From NCBI GenBank assembly GCA_910589185.1, contig CAJUSU010000001.1:39986-103985 (forward strand): a DNA stretch of 64,000 bases. Direction: 5' to 3'. Origin of the DNA: an uncultured Clostridia bacterium (GTDB taxonomy: Bacteria > Bacillota > Clostridia > TANB77 > CAG-508). The notes under the pieces were generated by a model that saw nothing but the letters and a program-made list of their open reading frames with translations, ran no database searches and had not been told where the DNA came from. Positions 27,567 to 37,272 of the stretch are shown one piece after another. Positions within the stretch are counted from its first letter, which is position 1. Every line of letters begins with the position of its first letter. A program made the position numbers and the translations under genes.

Positions 27567-29087
27567 TTAACCGCAGTTTTTATCATACTCTTCCAATGCC
27601 TCTTGTGCATATTGTGTATCAGTTAAACAAGGAACATATTGTGTACCTATTTTTTGTCTAGTTTCATTTCCTTTTCCAGTAATTAAAATAACACTATTAG
27701 GATTTTCTAAAATTGCTTGTTTAATAGCTTCTCCACGGTCATCTATTATTTTGTATTCTCCATGTTCTTCAGCAACATAAGAAGCAATTTCCTTACTAAT
27801 ATCACAGGCTTCTTCAGGGCCCGGATCTTCAGCAGTTAAATAAGTGATAGCTGAGTTTTTACCAGATAAACGACCTAAATCCTTTCTACGAAGAAAAGCT
27901 TTTCCACCAGGACAACCAAATACAGTAATGATTTTTTTATCTGGATATTCTTGTTTGGTAGACTCATATAATTTTTCAAAACTTAATTTATTATGAGCGT
28001 AATCAACAATAACTATAATGCTACCATCTTTGCTCATATGTGACTCCATTCTACCACTTGCTCTAGCAACCTTTAGTCCTTCATAAATATTTTCATAAGG
28101 TATATCAAGAGCAATTGCAATGCTAATGGCAGCCAAAGCATTTTCAACATTAAATAAACCTGGCATTGTAAGTAAAATTTCATTTTCCCACTCAGGAGTT
28201 TTCACTTGAAAGCTGATAGAAGTATGGGTTGTTTTTTGAATGTTGTATGCATATACATCTGCGGTTGAATTTTTACTACTAAAAGTAACTATCTTTTGGG
28301 AAGCTTGTGCTTCTTTTAAAATTCTGTCAATGTAATCACTATCTAAGTTAACACAAGCAGTTTCTACCTGTTTAAAAAATGTAAGTTTAGAAGCAAAATA
28401 GTCTTCAAAGTCAGGGTGTTCAATGGTACTGATATGATCCTCAGAGATATTCATGAACACGCCTACTTTATAATTTACATCATGAACCCTGTCTAGTTTA
28501 AGAGCTTGGCTACTAACTTCCATGACTAAATTTTGAATCTTACAATCTACTGCATTTGCAATATGTTCTTGTAAATCAATAGACTCAGGACTAGTAATAA
28601 GCGATTCTTTACAAGTCTTGCCATCGTAAGTATCAATAGAAGAAATAATGGCTGTATCAGGCAAGTTTTGAGACTCCATATAATTATCCAAAATACTTTT
28701 GATATAATAGGCAGTAGTTGATTTTCCCTTCGTACCAGTCAAACCTATCATGTTTAATTTTGTAGCAGGGAAGTCATAAAATAAAGTTGAGATAGCAGCT
28801 AATGATTTTCGAATATTGTTTACTACAATATGTGGAAAATCAGGTTGTGAAACATTTTCTCTTTCTGCAATATAAACCATAGCACCATTAGCAAGTGCTT
28901 CTGAAAGATATTCAGGCTTGTATTTAATCCCTTTACAAATATATAAAGTGTTTTCTGTTACATTTTTAGAGTTGTGAGCAATCTGAGAAATAGGAGTAGA
29001 GAGATTTAGATCTTTTACCACAATTTCATCTATTAAATTTTCTTTTGCTAAAATATCAATATAATCTTTTAGAGTATATGTTTTCAT
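27567..29087 (-). CDS. murE: MurE-type UDP-MurNAc-tripeptide synthetase, probably not DAP-specific
   Basis: Mur ligase that adds the third stem-peptide residue, 506 residues. The ATP site is GTKGKSTT (118-125). Then come the SPESIDLQE region, VMEVSSQALKLDRV, NISEDHISTIEH (Mg2+/substrate) and ARASGRMES. Where DAP-adding enzymes have DNPR, this protein has EDPG (420-423, in TAEDPGPEE). It lacks the Arg that recognises meso-diaminopimelate, which suggests L-lysine or another diamino acid. It is the last gene of an operon with a racemase and an ATP-grasp ligase (21- and 22-base gaps), consistent with an L-Lys to D-Asp cross-bridge. Confidence 0.85.
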   Translation of the reverse strand: MKTYTLKDYIDILAKENLIDEIVVKDLNLSTPISQIAHNSKNVTENTLYICKGIKYKPEYLSEALANGAMVYIAERENVSQPDFPHIVVNNIRKSLAAISTLFYDFPATKLNMIGLTGTKGKSTTAYYIKSILDNYMESQNLPDTAIISSIDTYDGKTCKESLITSPESIDLQEHIANAVDCKIQNLVMEVSSQALKLDRVHDVNYKVGVFMNISEDHISTIEHPDFEDYFASKLTFFKQVETACVNLDSDYIDRILKEAQASQKIVTFSSKNSTADVYAYNIQKTTHTSISFQVKTPEWENEILLTMPGLFNVENALAAISIAIALDIPYENIYEGLKVARASGRMESHMSKDGSIIVIVDYAHNKLSFEKLYESTKQEYPDKKIITVFGCPGGKAFLRRKDLGRLSGKNSAITYLTAEDPGPEEACDISKEIASYVAEEHGEYKIIDDRGEAIKQAILENPNSVILITGKGNETRQKIGTQYVPCLTDTQYAQEALEEYDKNCG

Positions 29088-29107
29088 AGTACAAAAGGTC
29101 CTTTCTA

Positions 29108-29812
29108 TTAATCTTCTTGATATATTTTACCACTTTTTTCAATGCAAGCTTTTACGAGATAATCCATAGGGTCAATGCTATAAGCTTTAAAACATTGTTT
29201 AAATCCAGAAAGTTCAGTGCAACCTAAGATAACATGGTCACATCCACTTTGCAAAAAGTAGGTTAATATTTTTTTGAACTTTTCATTATTATAAATTCCT
29301 CTGGCTTTTATATCTTGATAAATCATATCCATTATTTGCGACTGGATATCTTTTTGTGGTGCATGTAAACTTAATCCATAAGTATCAAACCATTTTTGAT
29401 ACATACCAGATAAAATGGTGCCATCAGTAGCCATTAATCCAATTTTTTTATAATTATTTTTATGCTCTGCAATATACTTCACTGTTTCCTCAACCATATT
29501 AATAATAGGAATAGAAGTAAGACGCTGAATTTGGTCTAAAACAGTGTGGCAAGTATTGCAAGGAATAGCTATATTGCTAACTTGTGTATGTTCCAAAATT
29601 TGAATATCTTGTTTTAAACTATCTAAAAGTTCTTGCTCAAGTCCATTTTTGATAGCATAAGTTCTATCTATGATAGAAGCATGATTTAAAATAACCATAT
29701 CAATATGCTCCTGGTCACAGTTTGCCACAGTATGTTTTACAATCCTATGATAAAAATCAACAGTTGCTTCAGGCCCCATGCCGCCAATAATTCCTAATTT
29801 TACCAAATTCAT
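29108..29812 (-). CDS. Aspartate/glutamate racemase family protein
   Basis: A 234-residue cofactor-independent racemase. It has the N-terminal LGIIGGMGPEATVDFYHRI, the first catalytic Cys in IPCNTCHTVLD (about 84-94) and the second in ILGCTELSG (about 196-204). The GGMGPEAT form is typical of aspartate racemases. Lying between a MurE gene and an ATP-grasp ligase that resembles D-aspartate ligase, it most likely supplies D-aspartate for the peptidoglycan cross-bridge. Confidence 0.85.
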   Translation of the reverse strand: MNLVKLGIIGGMGPEATVDFYHRIVKHTVANCDQEHIDMVILNHASIIDRTYAIKNGLEQELLDSLKQDIQILEHTQVSNIAIPCNTCHTVLDQIQRLTSIPIINMVEETVKYIAEHKNNYKKIGLMATDGTILSGMYQKWFDTYGLSLHAPQKDIQSQIMDMIYQDIKARGIYNNEKFKKILTYFLQSGCDHVILGCTELSGFKQCFKAYSIDPMDYLVKACIEKSGKIYQED

Positions 29813-29834
29813 ATTTCCTCCTCAAGTGAAATAG

Positions 29835-31049
29835 CTATTTTCCTAAATATTTTTTAAAGTTTCCAAATTGACGTAATTGTCTTCTTTTCTCCTTTAGAAA
29901 CCTAATAAAATGATTATCTCCCTTATAGAATAAAGGATTAACAAATTGTTTGCTTTTTACTAATTTTTTCATTTGTTGCACATAGTCAGGATTTTTAACA
30001 TAGGTATAAGCAATTTTAAGTGGGATCATAGACCATAAATGCTCTTTATTGCTAATGGTAAAGCCAGTATCTTGTCCATAAATGGTATCCTCCACAAGAT
30101 ATTTGGCTAAATTGTAGCCAGCGCCTGTTACATAAAAGTTACTTCTACCTTGTCTTAGATTAATTTCAAATACATTGTAGGTATCATTTCTCTCATCATA
30201 TTTAATATCAAAGTTAGAAAAGCCAACATAATGAATCGATTCCAAAAATTCCTTTAATTGGTTTGCCAAAGGCTCATTGTATTCATTTATAATAACAGCG
30301 TGATTTCCAATTCCATGTGGTGTGTGTTCTTCTAACATAGTGTGGCCTAAGCACATTAATTTCACTTTCCCGTTTTGGTCAGAATAGCAGGTCATAACAT
30401 GCATATAGGTATCATCGCCAGGAATAAAGTCTTGCAAAATCAAAGTGTCAGAATATCCAGCTTCATAAATGTCATGAATGACGGATTCTAACTCTTCACG
30501 ATTTTTAATTTTATATACTTTATTTTGTGTTGGAAATTCATGTGCAAAATAATCAACACTATTAGAAGGCTTTAAAATCATAGGAAAGTCAAAATCAGTG
30601 GTAAAATCATTTCCCATTTCTTGACGATAGATAAATGTTTTAGGGTAAGAAATACCATGTTTTTCACACATTTCATAAAAAGCCTCTTTTTTAATTAAAG
30701 TTTCCATTAAATCTTGGTCTATGTAAGGGATAATATAATTGGAGGCTAATTCATCTCTATTTTCAATAATTTGTCTTACATAATTATCGCCACAACCTAG
30801 TAAAATCAGCTTTTTATCAGAGTGCTGTGTTGCAAAATCATTTAATACTTTCACAAAAACTTCCTTCTGATCAATATCAGGTCTAGCATAGAAATCTACG
30901 ATTTTACTCTGATAGCTAGGTCCAGTATAGAATTTCCCAATGACTTTACTTTTAATTTGATAAGCCTCGTGGAAAGCTCTTGCCATACTATATGTATTAA
31001 TATCACTGCCCAATAGGACTGCCATAAATTCCTTTTCTTCTATTTTCAT
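29835..31049 (-). CDS. ATP-grasp carboxylate-amine ligase, probable D-aspartate ligase
   Basis: A 404-residue ATP-grasp enzyme. Landmarks are the N-terminal VLLGSDINTYSMARAF (preATP-grasp), LLGCGDNYVRQI, FPMILKPSNSVDY (ATP-binding Lys), LILQDFIPGDDTYMHV and the metal-binding VFEINLRQGRSNFYV. It resembles the Enterococcus D-aspartate ligase family, which joins D-Asp to the Lys side chain of the wall precursor. Adjacent racemase and MurE genes support that role. It is the first gene of the operon. Other members of the family act on other substrates, so the specificity is inferred. Confidence 0.75.
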   Translation of the reverse strand: MKIEEKEFMAVLLGSDINTYSMARAFHEAYQIKSKVIGKFYTGPSYQSKIVDFYARPDIDQKEVFVKVLNDFATQHSDKKLILLGCGDNYVRQIIENRDELASNYIIPYIDQDLMETLIKKEAFYEMCEKHGISYPKTFIYRQEMGNDFTTDFDFPMILKPSNSVDYFAHEFPTQNKVYKIKNREELESVIHDIYEAGYSDTLILQDFIPGDDTYMHVMTCYSDQNGKVKLMCLGHTMLEEHTPHGIGNHAVIINEYNEPLANQLKEFLESIHYVGFSNFDIKYDERNDTYNVFEINLRQGRSNFYVTGAGYNLAKYLVEDTIYGQDTGFTISNKEHLWSMIPLKIAYTYVKNPDYVQQMKKLVKSKQFVNPLFYKGDNHFIRFLKEKRRQLRQFGNFKKYLGK

Positions 31050-31079
31050 ATAAATTTACCTCTCTTTTTTGTTGTGTAT

Positions 31080-31108
31080 ATCTTACAACAAATGAACCTA
31101 AAAATCAA
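31080..31108 (-). promoter_or_regulatory. Promoter of the D-aspartate/MurE operon
   Basis: On the minus strand, TTGATT (31108-31103), a 17-base spacer and TAAGAT (31085-31080). Confidence 0.55.
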
Positions 31109-31179
31109 TAGAAAAGTCATAATACAAAGACAAGCTACATATATATTACTAAAACTAAACAAAGGAGGGTGTTATACTT

Positions 31180-33828
31180 ATGTGGCACACATTATCTACA
31201 AAGGAAGTAGAGAGAAAAATGGGGACAAACCTACAACTTGGACTAAGCTATAAACAAGTAGAAGAAAGAAGACAAAAATATGGAATAAACCAGTTAGAAG
31301 AGCAAAAGAAAAAGCCGATATTTATCAAATTCTTAGAACAATTCAAAGACTTTATGATTATTATTCTACTGATTGCCTCAGTTATTTCAGCGATAGTTAC
31401 CAAAATGGAAGGTGGAAATGACTATTTTGATTCCATTATCATTATTGCAATTGTGGTGTTTAATGCGATTATGGGATTAGTACAAGAAGCAAGGGCAGAA
31501 AAATCGTTAGAGGCATTGAAGAAAATGTCTGCTCCTACTTGTAAAGTAAGAAGGGGAGGCGAAATTGTTACCATTAAAGGGGAAGAGGTAGTTCCAGGAG
31601 ATGTTGTTTTACTAGAAGCGGGGAACTATGTACCAGCAGATTGTAGATTGATTTCTGCTTCAGATTTAAAAATAGAAGAGTCTAGTTTAACAGGGGAGAC
31701 AATGCCTTGTTTAAAAGAGGCAGATAATATCTTACCAGAAAAAACAGCTTTAGGGGATATGAATAACTTAGCATTTGCTACAACAGTTGTGGTAAATGGA
31801 CATGGAGAAGCTATCGTGACCGATATTGGAATGAATACAAAAGTTGGAAAGATAGCAAAGATGATTATTACTAATGAAACACCAGAAACGCCAATTCAGA
31901 AAAAGCTAGGACAAGTAGGAAAAAGTTTAGGAATTGGTTGTCTCATGATTTGTCTATTCATTTTTGTCATTGGTATTTTAAAGAAAATAGAACCAATTGA
32001 AATGTTTATGACATCAGTAGGACTTGCTGTGGCAGCAATTCCAGAGGGATTACCAGCTATTGTTACCATTATGCTTTCCATTGGAGTTACGAAAATGGCA
32101 AAGAAGAATAGTATTATTCGAAAATTGCCAGCAGTTGAAACTTTAGGAAGTAGTAGTGTCATTTGCTCAGATAAAACAGGAACTTTGACACAGAATAAAA
32201 TGCAGGTTACGAAAATAGTGAATCATCAAGGAGAAGTAACAAATGGAGAACTAACCAAGAAAATTTTAGAATTAGGGGCAATGTGTACAGATGTAGAAAT
32301 TAGCGAAGTATCAAAAGAATTAACAGGAGAGCCAACAGAGGTTGCTATTGTAGATAGAGCTTTGAAAGAGAGTATTAATAAGCAAGACTTATACCAGATT
32401 ATGAAAAGAATAGACGATATTCCTTTTGATTCTAACCGTAAGATGATGACCACCATTCATAAAATGCCAAGCGGTTATCGAATTATTACAAAAGGAGCGC
32501 CAGATGTTTTGTTAAAACATTGTACTGGGGTCTATGAAAATGGAAAAATAATAAGTTTAACAAGTAATTTACTAGCTCAAATTGAAAGACAGAATAATCA
32601 AATGGCAGACCAGGCGTTGCGTGTACTTGCCATAGCTTATTTAGATGTAGATATGATGCCTAGTAAGAAGGAAATAGAGCAGAATTTAGTTTTTGTGGGA
32701 TTAGTAGGAATGATTGATCCGCCTAGAGAGGGTGTCAAAGAAGCGGTAGCAACTTGTCGAAGAGCAGGAATTAAAACAGTTATGATTACAGGTGATCATA
32801 TTGCTACAGCCAAAGCAATTGCAAAAGAATTAGGTATTTTAAAAGGGCAAGATCTAGCCATTACAGGGGAGGAATTAGATAAGATTTCACAACCTGTTTT
32901 ACAGAAAAACATTATGCAATATTCTGTATTTGCTAGAGTAACACCAGAGCATAAAGTAAGAATTGTGCAAGCCTATCAGTCCACAGGGGCAGTGGTTGCC
33001 ATGACAGGAGATGGAGTAAATGATGCACCAGCTTTAAAAAATGCAGATATTGGAATTGCTATGGGAAAGAATGGCACAGATGTAGCAAAAAATGCGGCGG
33101 ATATGGTCTTAACAGATGACAACTTTGTGACAATTGTAGAGGCAGTGAAACAGGGAAGAAATATTTTTGATAATATTAAAAAGGCAGTTCATTTCTTAAT
33201 TGCTACTAATATTGGAGAAATTGTGACGATCTTTTTAGGACTATTATTAGGTTTGAAATCTCCATTATTAGCCATTCAATTATTATGGGTAAATCTTGTA
33301 ACAGATTCGTTACCTGCAATAGCATTAGGATTAGAAGTACCTGATAAAGATATTATGAATAGAAAACCACGAGATAGCAAAAAAGGAATTTTTGCAGATG
33401 GTTTATGGAGTAAGATTTTTGCAGAAGGAACTATGCTTGGAGTTCTAACCTTAGTAGCATTTAGCATTGGAAATTCTTTGTATGGAGTAGAGGTTGGAAG
33501 AACAATGGCCTTTGTTAGTTTAGGATTACTAGAATTAGTGCATAGTTTTAATATTAAGAGTGAAGAGTCCATTTTTAAAACTGGAATATTAGAAAATAAA
33601 TATCTAGTAGGAGCATTTCTTTTAGGAGCTGTTTTACAAGTTGTTGTGGTATTAATTCCAACAGTAGCAGACCTATTTAGCTTAGTTCCATTGAATGGTA
33701 CACAATGGCTATATACCTTTGGCATTTCCATTTTACCACTTGTCATTATGGAACTACAAAAGAAAGTCAATGAGTTGAGGTTTGGAAAAAAGGTATTTAC
33801 AGTGAAGGAAGAGATTAAGTCTATATAA
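31180..33828 (+). CDS. Calcium-transporting P-type ATPase (SERCA/PMCA type)
   Basis: An 882-residue P2-type ATPase. It has the actuator loop SSLTGE (about 168-173), a membrane helix with VAAIPEGLPAIV (Ca2+-site Glu), phosphorylation site SDKTGTLTQ (Asp at about 329), KGAPDVLL in the nucleotide domain, TGDH and AMTGDGVNDAPALK. The last six-helix bundle contains LLWVNLVTDSLPAIALG, whose Asn and Asp contribute to Ca2+ binding. These features fit Ca2+ export (LMCA1/YloB-like). It has a strong ribosome site (AAAGGAGGG) and is monocistronic with its own terminator. Confidence 0.9.
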   Translation: MWHTLSTKEVERKMGTNLQLGLSYKQVEERRQKYGINQLEEQKKKPIFIKFLEQFKDFMIIILLIASVISAIVTKMEGGNDYFDSIIIIAIVVFNAIMGLVQEARAEKSLEALKKMSAPTCKVRRGGEIVTIKGEEVVPGDVVLLEAGNYVPADCRLISASDLKIEESSLTGETMPCLKEADNILPEKTALGDMNNLAFATTVVVNGHGEAIVTDIGMNTKVGKIAKMIITNETPETPIQKKLGQVGKSLGIGCLMICLFIFVIGILKKIEPIEMFMTSVGLAVAAIPEGLPAIVTIMLSIGVTKMAKKNSIIRKLPAVETLGSSSVICSDKTGTLTQNKMQVTKIVNHQGEVTNGELTKKILELGAMCTDVEISEVSKELTGEPTEVAIVDRALKESINKQDLYQIMKRIDDIPFDSNRKMMTTIHKMPSGYRIITKGAPDVLLKHCTGVYENGKIISLTSNLLAQIERQNNQMADQALRVLAIAYLDVDMMPSKKEIEQNLVFVGLVGMIDPPREGVKEAVATCRRAGIKTVMITGDHIATAKAIAKELGILKGQDLAITGEELDKISQPVLQKNIMQYSVFARVTPEHKVRIVQAYQSTGAVVAMTGDGVNDAPALKNADIGIAMGKNGTDVAKNAADMVLTDDNFVTIVEAVKQGRNIFDNIKKAVHFLIATNIGEIVTIFLGLLLGLKSPLLAIQLLWVNLVTDSLPAIALGLEVPDKDIMNRKPRDSKKGIFADGLWSKIFAEGTMLGVLTLVAFSIGNSLYGVEVGRTMAFVSLGLLELVHSFNIKSEESIFKTGILENKYLVGAFLLGAVLQVVVVLIPTVADLFSLVPLNGTQWLYTFGISILPLVIMELQKKVNELRFGKKVFTVKEEIKSI

Positions 33829-33839
33829 AGTAAATAAAA

Positions 33840-33866
33840 CGTAGCCATTTGTTCTGGCTACGTTTC
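33840..33866 (+). terminator. Terminator after the P-type ATPase gene
   Basis: CGTAGCC (33840-33846) pairs with GGCTACG (33856-33862), followed by TTTCG. The T-run is short. Confidence 0.65.
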
Positions 33867-33896
33867 GAAAATAAAAGGGGATGTTTTACTAATCTA

Positions 33897-33928
33897 TAGT
33901 CAATAACGGAGTAACTTATTATTGACTA
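33897..33928. other. Unassigned hairpin between convergent genes
   Basis: TAGTCAATAA (33897-33906) pairs perfectly with TTATTGACTA (33919-33928). There is no U-run on either side, so it is not a clear terminator. I see no gene in 33867-34061. Confidence 0.5.
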
Positions 33929-34061
33929 CACCTATAATATACCAATCTATTTTGTCCTTTTTGTGAACTCGAAGTGATTATCTGGCAAAATAAGTATTAA
34001 GAAATTATGAAGTAAAGATTTTAAGCTGATTAGTTATATAAAATCATTAATATAATTTCTT

Positions 34062-35024
34062 TTATTTATAAATATAATTTTGTGGATTGACTGAAACGCC
34101 ATTAATTTGGATTTCAAAGTGTAAATGGTTACCATTTGAATTACCAGTAGAACCTACTTGTGCAAGTACATCTCCAGCTTTTACTTTGGTTCCCACTTTT
34201 ACTAATAATTTACTACAATGACCATAATAAATTTTTACACCATTACCACAGTCAACAATTACTAAGTTTCCATAGCTTCCTTGCCAACCAGAAAAGGATA
34301 CCTTACCTTCAGTGGCTGATTTGATTTTAGTTCCATAAGGTGCTGCAATGTCCAACCCATTATGAGGGAAACTACGAATACTTTCCATGCTACCAAAACG
34401 GGAAGTAATAATACCTGTAATTGGTTTTTGGGCTAAATAAACACCATTTACAGAAGAACCTTCCATTTTTTGTAATTCTTTAGATACTTGCTTTTCAGCT
34501 TTAGCAACTGCTACTGGGCTATATTCTTCTCCATCTTCTGAATGAACTTTATTAATTCCAATAGAGAATTTAACACTATCTTTATATTCCTTTTTCATCT
34601 CTGCAACAATTGTTTCAGCTTCTTCTAATGAAGCTACTACGGATTGTTCTTTACCATTTAGAGTAACTGCATAATATTCATAAGTGATTTTGGCTGAATT
34701 CTCAATTTGAGCAAGAACTTCAGTATCATTTAATTCTTTATTTTTGCTAACAAAAGCCAATTTATATTCAGGAGCTTCTGGTAAATCTACATATGCAATA
34801 TTATCTGTTCCTTCTTTGTTATATAATTCTTGTATTTGATTTTCAAGAACTTTTTTATCTTTTACATATCCAATACTTTCTCCTGCAACGTATACCTCGC
34901 ATACTAATTGATATTTAAGAAGAAAGATACCACCTATGATAAATAAAGCAATCGCAATAAGACGTATCCATTTAAATGTTTCTTTTGTATAGTATTTAAT
35001 ACGTTTATTTAAAATAAACTTCAC
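34062..35024 (-). CDS. M23-family peptidase (LytM domain) with membrane anchor
   Basis: About 320 residues: one membrane helix near the N-terminus (IRLIAIALFIIGGIFLL), a middle region resembling the G5/YabE type (AEKQVSKELQKMEGSSVNGV), then a LytM domain. The LytM motifs are SRFGSMESIRSFPHNGLDIAAPYGT (HxxxD) and YGHCSKLLVKVGTKVKAGDVLAQVGSTGNSNGNHLHFEI (HxH). It cleaves peptidoglycan peptides outside the cell, or acts as a spore-type SpoIIQ-like scaffold. I start it at GTG 35024 because the promoter at 35083-35111 lies downstream of the upstream ATG at 35132. Confidence 0.8.
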   Translation of the reverse strand: MKFILNKRIKYYTKETFKWIRLIAIALFIIGGIFLLKYQLVCEVYVAGESIGYVKDKKVLENQIQELYNKEGTDNIAYVDLPEAPEYKLAFVSKNKELNDTEVLAQIENSAKITYEYYAVTLNGKEQSVVASLEEAETIVAEMKKEYKDSVKFSIGINKVHSEDGEEYSPVAVAKAEKQVSKELQKMEGSSVNGVYLAQKPITGIITSRFGSMESIRSFPHNGLDIAAPYGTKIKSATEGKVSFSGWQGSYGNLVIVDCGNGVKIYYGHCSKLLVKVGTKVKAGDVLAQVGSTGNSNGNHLHFEIQINGVSVNPQNYIYK

Positions 35025-35082
35025 TCTCCTTTTTTGGGTGATAATTAGGAAAAATTTCCTCTTTTCATCATACCCACTCTTA

Positions 35083-35111
35083 ATTATACCATATATTGTA
35101 ACCAAAAGCAA
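35083..35111 (-). promoter_or_regulatory. Promoter of the M23 peptidase gene
   Basis: On the minus strand, TTGCTT (35111-35106), a 17-base spacer and TATAAT (35088-35083). This decides the start of the gene. Confidence 0.7.
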
Positions 35112-35133
35112 ATTTAGTATACATAAAAACAAG

Positions 35134-35160
35134 AAAAATAGGCTGATTTTGCCTATTTTT
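35134..35160 (-). terminator. Terminator of htrA
   Basis: AAAAATAGGC (35134-35143) pairs with GCCTATTTTT (35151-35160), with U-rich flanks on the minus strand. Confidence 0.85.
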
Positions 35161-35170
35161 CTTAAGTTTA

Positions 35171-36478
35171 TTATGGTTGTTCTTGTAATGTTACAGTAAT
35201 ATCTTTTTCTTTACCATCACGATAGACTTTTAATTTTAAAGTATCGCCAATTTGTTTTTTATTTTTTATTTCATTTAATTCGTCCATTTTGGTAATTTTC
35301 TTTCCTTCAGCTTCAATAATAACGTCGCCTGGTTTGATACCAGCTTTTTCTGCTGCTGAGAAATCATCAACAGTTTTAACATAAACTCCAATTACTAAAT
35401 TATTTCTTTCGGCAGTTTCCTTATCTAAGTCAATACCACTAATTCCAACATAAGGACGTTTTACTTTGCTATATTGAATTAATTGATTATAAATGTCTTT
35501 GGTAGCATTAATAGGAATAGCAAACCCAATACCTTCCACAGATGTTCCAGATAATTTTAAAGTATTTACACCAATCACTTGACCTTTGCTGTTAACTAGG
35601 GCACCGCCACTATTTCCTGAGTTGATAGCAGCGTCTGTTTGAATAGCAACATATTTGTTACCATCTTCGTCAGATACTTCACGATTTACTGCACTGATAA
35701 TACCAGCAGTAACACTATTATCTAAACCTAAAGGACTACCCATAGCCATAGAAAATTCTCCTACTTGAACACTATCAGAATCTCCAAGTTCAGCAGCTGT
35801 CAAATCAGTTTTGTCAATTTTAATAACAGCTAAATCAGTTTGAGAATCAGTACCAATAATTTCTCCTTTATATTCTGTATCGTCATTATATAGCTTGACT
35901 GTTACCTTGTTGGCTTTTCCAATTTCATAAAAAGAGTTATTGCTAGAGCTAGAAGAATTAATAACATGATTATTAGTTAAAATATATCCATCTTCACTAA
36001 TAATAATTCCAGAACCTCTTGCTGTTGCAGTGCTAGGTGTTCTATTAAAAATAGAATTCACAGAATATTCTACAGTAATAGCAACAATAGATGGTTGTAC
36101 TTTTTTAGCAACTCCAACACCTGTATCAGAATAGCCTTGTAATGAAATTAATTGAGTATTTATATTAGAAGTACCAGAGCTTTCGTCTCCGCCTTTACCA
36201 GAATCTGTGTAAGGAGATGTACTTACTAATTGTCTAATAATTTGTTCCTTTACACTTGGTACACTAATACAAGTACCAATTACTAACACAGTTCCTAAAA
36301 TTCCACAAAAGAATGGAAGGATAACTGTTTTTCCAAAACCACTGCTACTTGATTTTTGCTTTTTTTCGCTATTACGAAATTCCTTGTAACTAGCTTCGGT
36401 TACAGCTGGTTTAGTATTTTTAAAAGTTTGACTATTTTCAGTTGCATTATTGCTTTCATTTGATTGATTTTCTTCCAT
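35171..36478 (-). CDS. htrA: HtrA/DegP-type serine protease with PDZ domain
   Basis: A membrane-anchored trypsin-like protease of about 435 residues for envelope quality control. It has a cytoplasmic tail rich in Asn, Ser and Lys, a membrane helix (VILPFFCGILGTVLVIGTCI), and catalytic His (ILTNNHVI), Asp (SQTDLAVIKID) and Ser (AAINSGNSGGAL). A C-terminal PDZ domain contains EKAGIKPGDVIIEAEGKKI. ATG 36478 (MEENQSNESNN) is preferred over the TTG five codons upstream because GGAGG lies 8 bases before it. It is immediately upstream of the M23 gene but separated by a terminator. Confidence 0.93.
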   Translation of the reverse strand: MEENQSNESNNATENSQTFKNTKPAVTEASYKEFRNSEKKQKSSSSGFGKTVILPFFCGILGTVLVIGTCISVPSVKEQIIRQLVSTSPYTDSGKGGDESSGTSNINTQLISLQGYSDTGVGVAKKVQPSIVAITVEYSVNSIFNRTPSTATARGSGIIISEDGYILTNNHVINSSSSSNNSFYEIGKANKVTVKLYNDDTEYKGEIIGTDSQTDLAVIKIDKTDLTAAELGDSDSVQVGEFSMAMGSPLGLDNSVTAGIISAVNREVSDEDGNKYVAIQTDAAINSGNSGGALVNSKGQVIGVNTLKLSGTSVEGIGFAIPINATKDIYNQLIQYSKVKRPYVGISGIDLDKETAERNNLVIGVYVKTVDDFSAAEKAGIKPGDVIIEAEGKKITKMDELNEIKNKKQIGDTLKLKVYRDGKEKDITVTLQEQP

Positions 36479-36515
36479 TAATTTTACCTCCAAAAATTTT
36501 TTGAAATTTATTTAT

Positions 36516-36545
36516 ATCATATCCTAAAACAAATATATCATACAA
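36516..36545 (-). promoter_or_regulatory. Promoter of htrA
   Basis: On the minus strand, TTGTAT (36545-36540), an 18-base spacer and TATGAT (36521-36516). Confidence 0.6.
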
Positions 36546-36591
36546 GACTTTTGTGAAAAAAGTGTGAAAAAAATCTGAATAACATGCGAAC

Positions 36592-36620
36592 TTGACAGTG
36601 GCTGAGGAATTGAATATAAT
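36592..36620 (+). promoter_or_regulatory. Promoter of the 36712-39253 operon
   Basis: TTGACA at 36592-36597, a 17-base spacer and TATAAT at 36615-36620. Confidence 0.8.
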
Positions 36621-36711
36621 AAATAATAAAATATCATACGAAAGAAAATAATAAAAATGGGAGTAAGAAAATATATTTACTATGAAGAAATAAAAAGGAG
36701 CAAGTAAAAAA

Positions 36712-37260
36712 ATGAAGAGTGAAAAAGGGCTGACCTTTATTAGTACAGCTATTTTAGTGGTTGTTATTGCAGCTATAACTTTTGGTGTAGTCTATTTTGT
36801 AAGACTTCAGTTAGACAAAGGAAAAAATGAAGATATTAAAACAGATATGTTATTGGTAGAAGCAAAAGTACAAAAGTTATCAGGTGAGTACATTTTGGAA
36901 AAGGAAGAAGATATCTTAATAGGAACAAAATTAAAGGATATGGAAGAAGAGACTATCATTAAAGAGTTTTTAGAAAAAGAAATTTTCGATAAAGAGGAAA
37001 AAGAAGCAAAATATTATGTGCTAGATCAAAATAATATTAATGAAATGGAATTAGAAAATGTAGAACTGGAAAGGGATAGTTATTATATAGTAGATTATAA
37101 TTCTAGTAAAGTGTATTATACCAAAGGCTACAGTGATGAAGAGGGAGAAGTTCATTATTTAGTAGAGAAGGAAGAAAAACAAAGTAGCGAAGAAGAGAAG
37201 GAAGCAGGAAATAAAGAAGAGAAAAAAGAAGATAACAAGAAAGTAGAGGAAAAGAAATAA
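36712..37260 (+). CDS. Membrane-anchored pseudopilin-like protein
   Basis: A 182-residue protein beginning MKSEKGLTFISTAILVVVIAAITFGVVYFV. The short basic leader ending in KG before a long hydrophobic helix resembles a class III (prepilin-type) signal, although the Glu at position 5 is missing. The middle contains YYIVDYNSSKVYY, like the C-terminal strands of small Clostridial pilin-like proteins. The last 35 residues are almost all Lys and Glu. It heads an operon with rnhB and pdp (12- and 19-base gaps). No function is assigned. Confidence 0.55.
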   Translation: MKSEKGLTFISTAILVVVIAAITFGVVYFVRLQLDKGKNEDIKTDMLLVEAKVQKLSGEYILEKEEDILIGTKLKDMEEETIIKEFLEKEIFDKEEKEAKYYVLDQNNINEMELENVELERDSYYIVDYNSSKVYYTKGYSDEEGEVHYLVEKEEKQSSEEEKEAGNKEEKKEDNKKVEEKK

Positions 37261-37272
37261 GGGAAAAAGCGA

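Noticed and set aside
33867..34061. A fifth antisense-RNA module around the hairpin at 33897-33928
   Set aside because: There is no small ORF with a ribosome site, no opposing pair of promoters with correct spacing, and no T-run.
34062..35132. M23 peptidase starting at ATG 35132
   Set aside because: A consensus promoter (35083-35111) lies downstream of that codon, so the start must be later; GTG 35024 is used.
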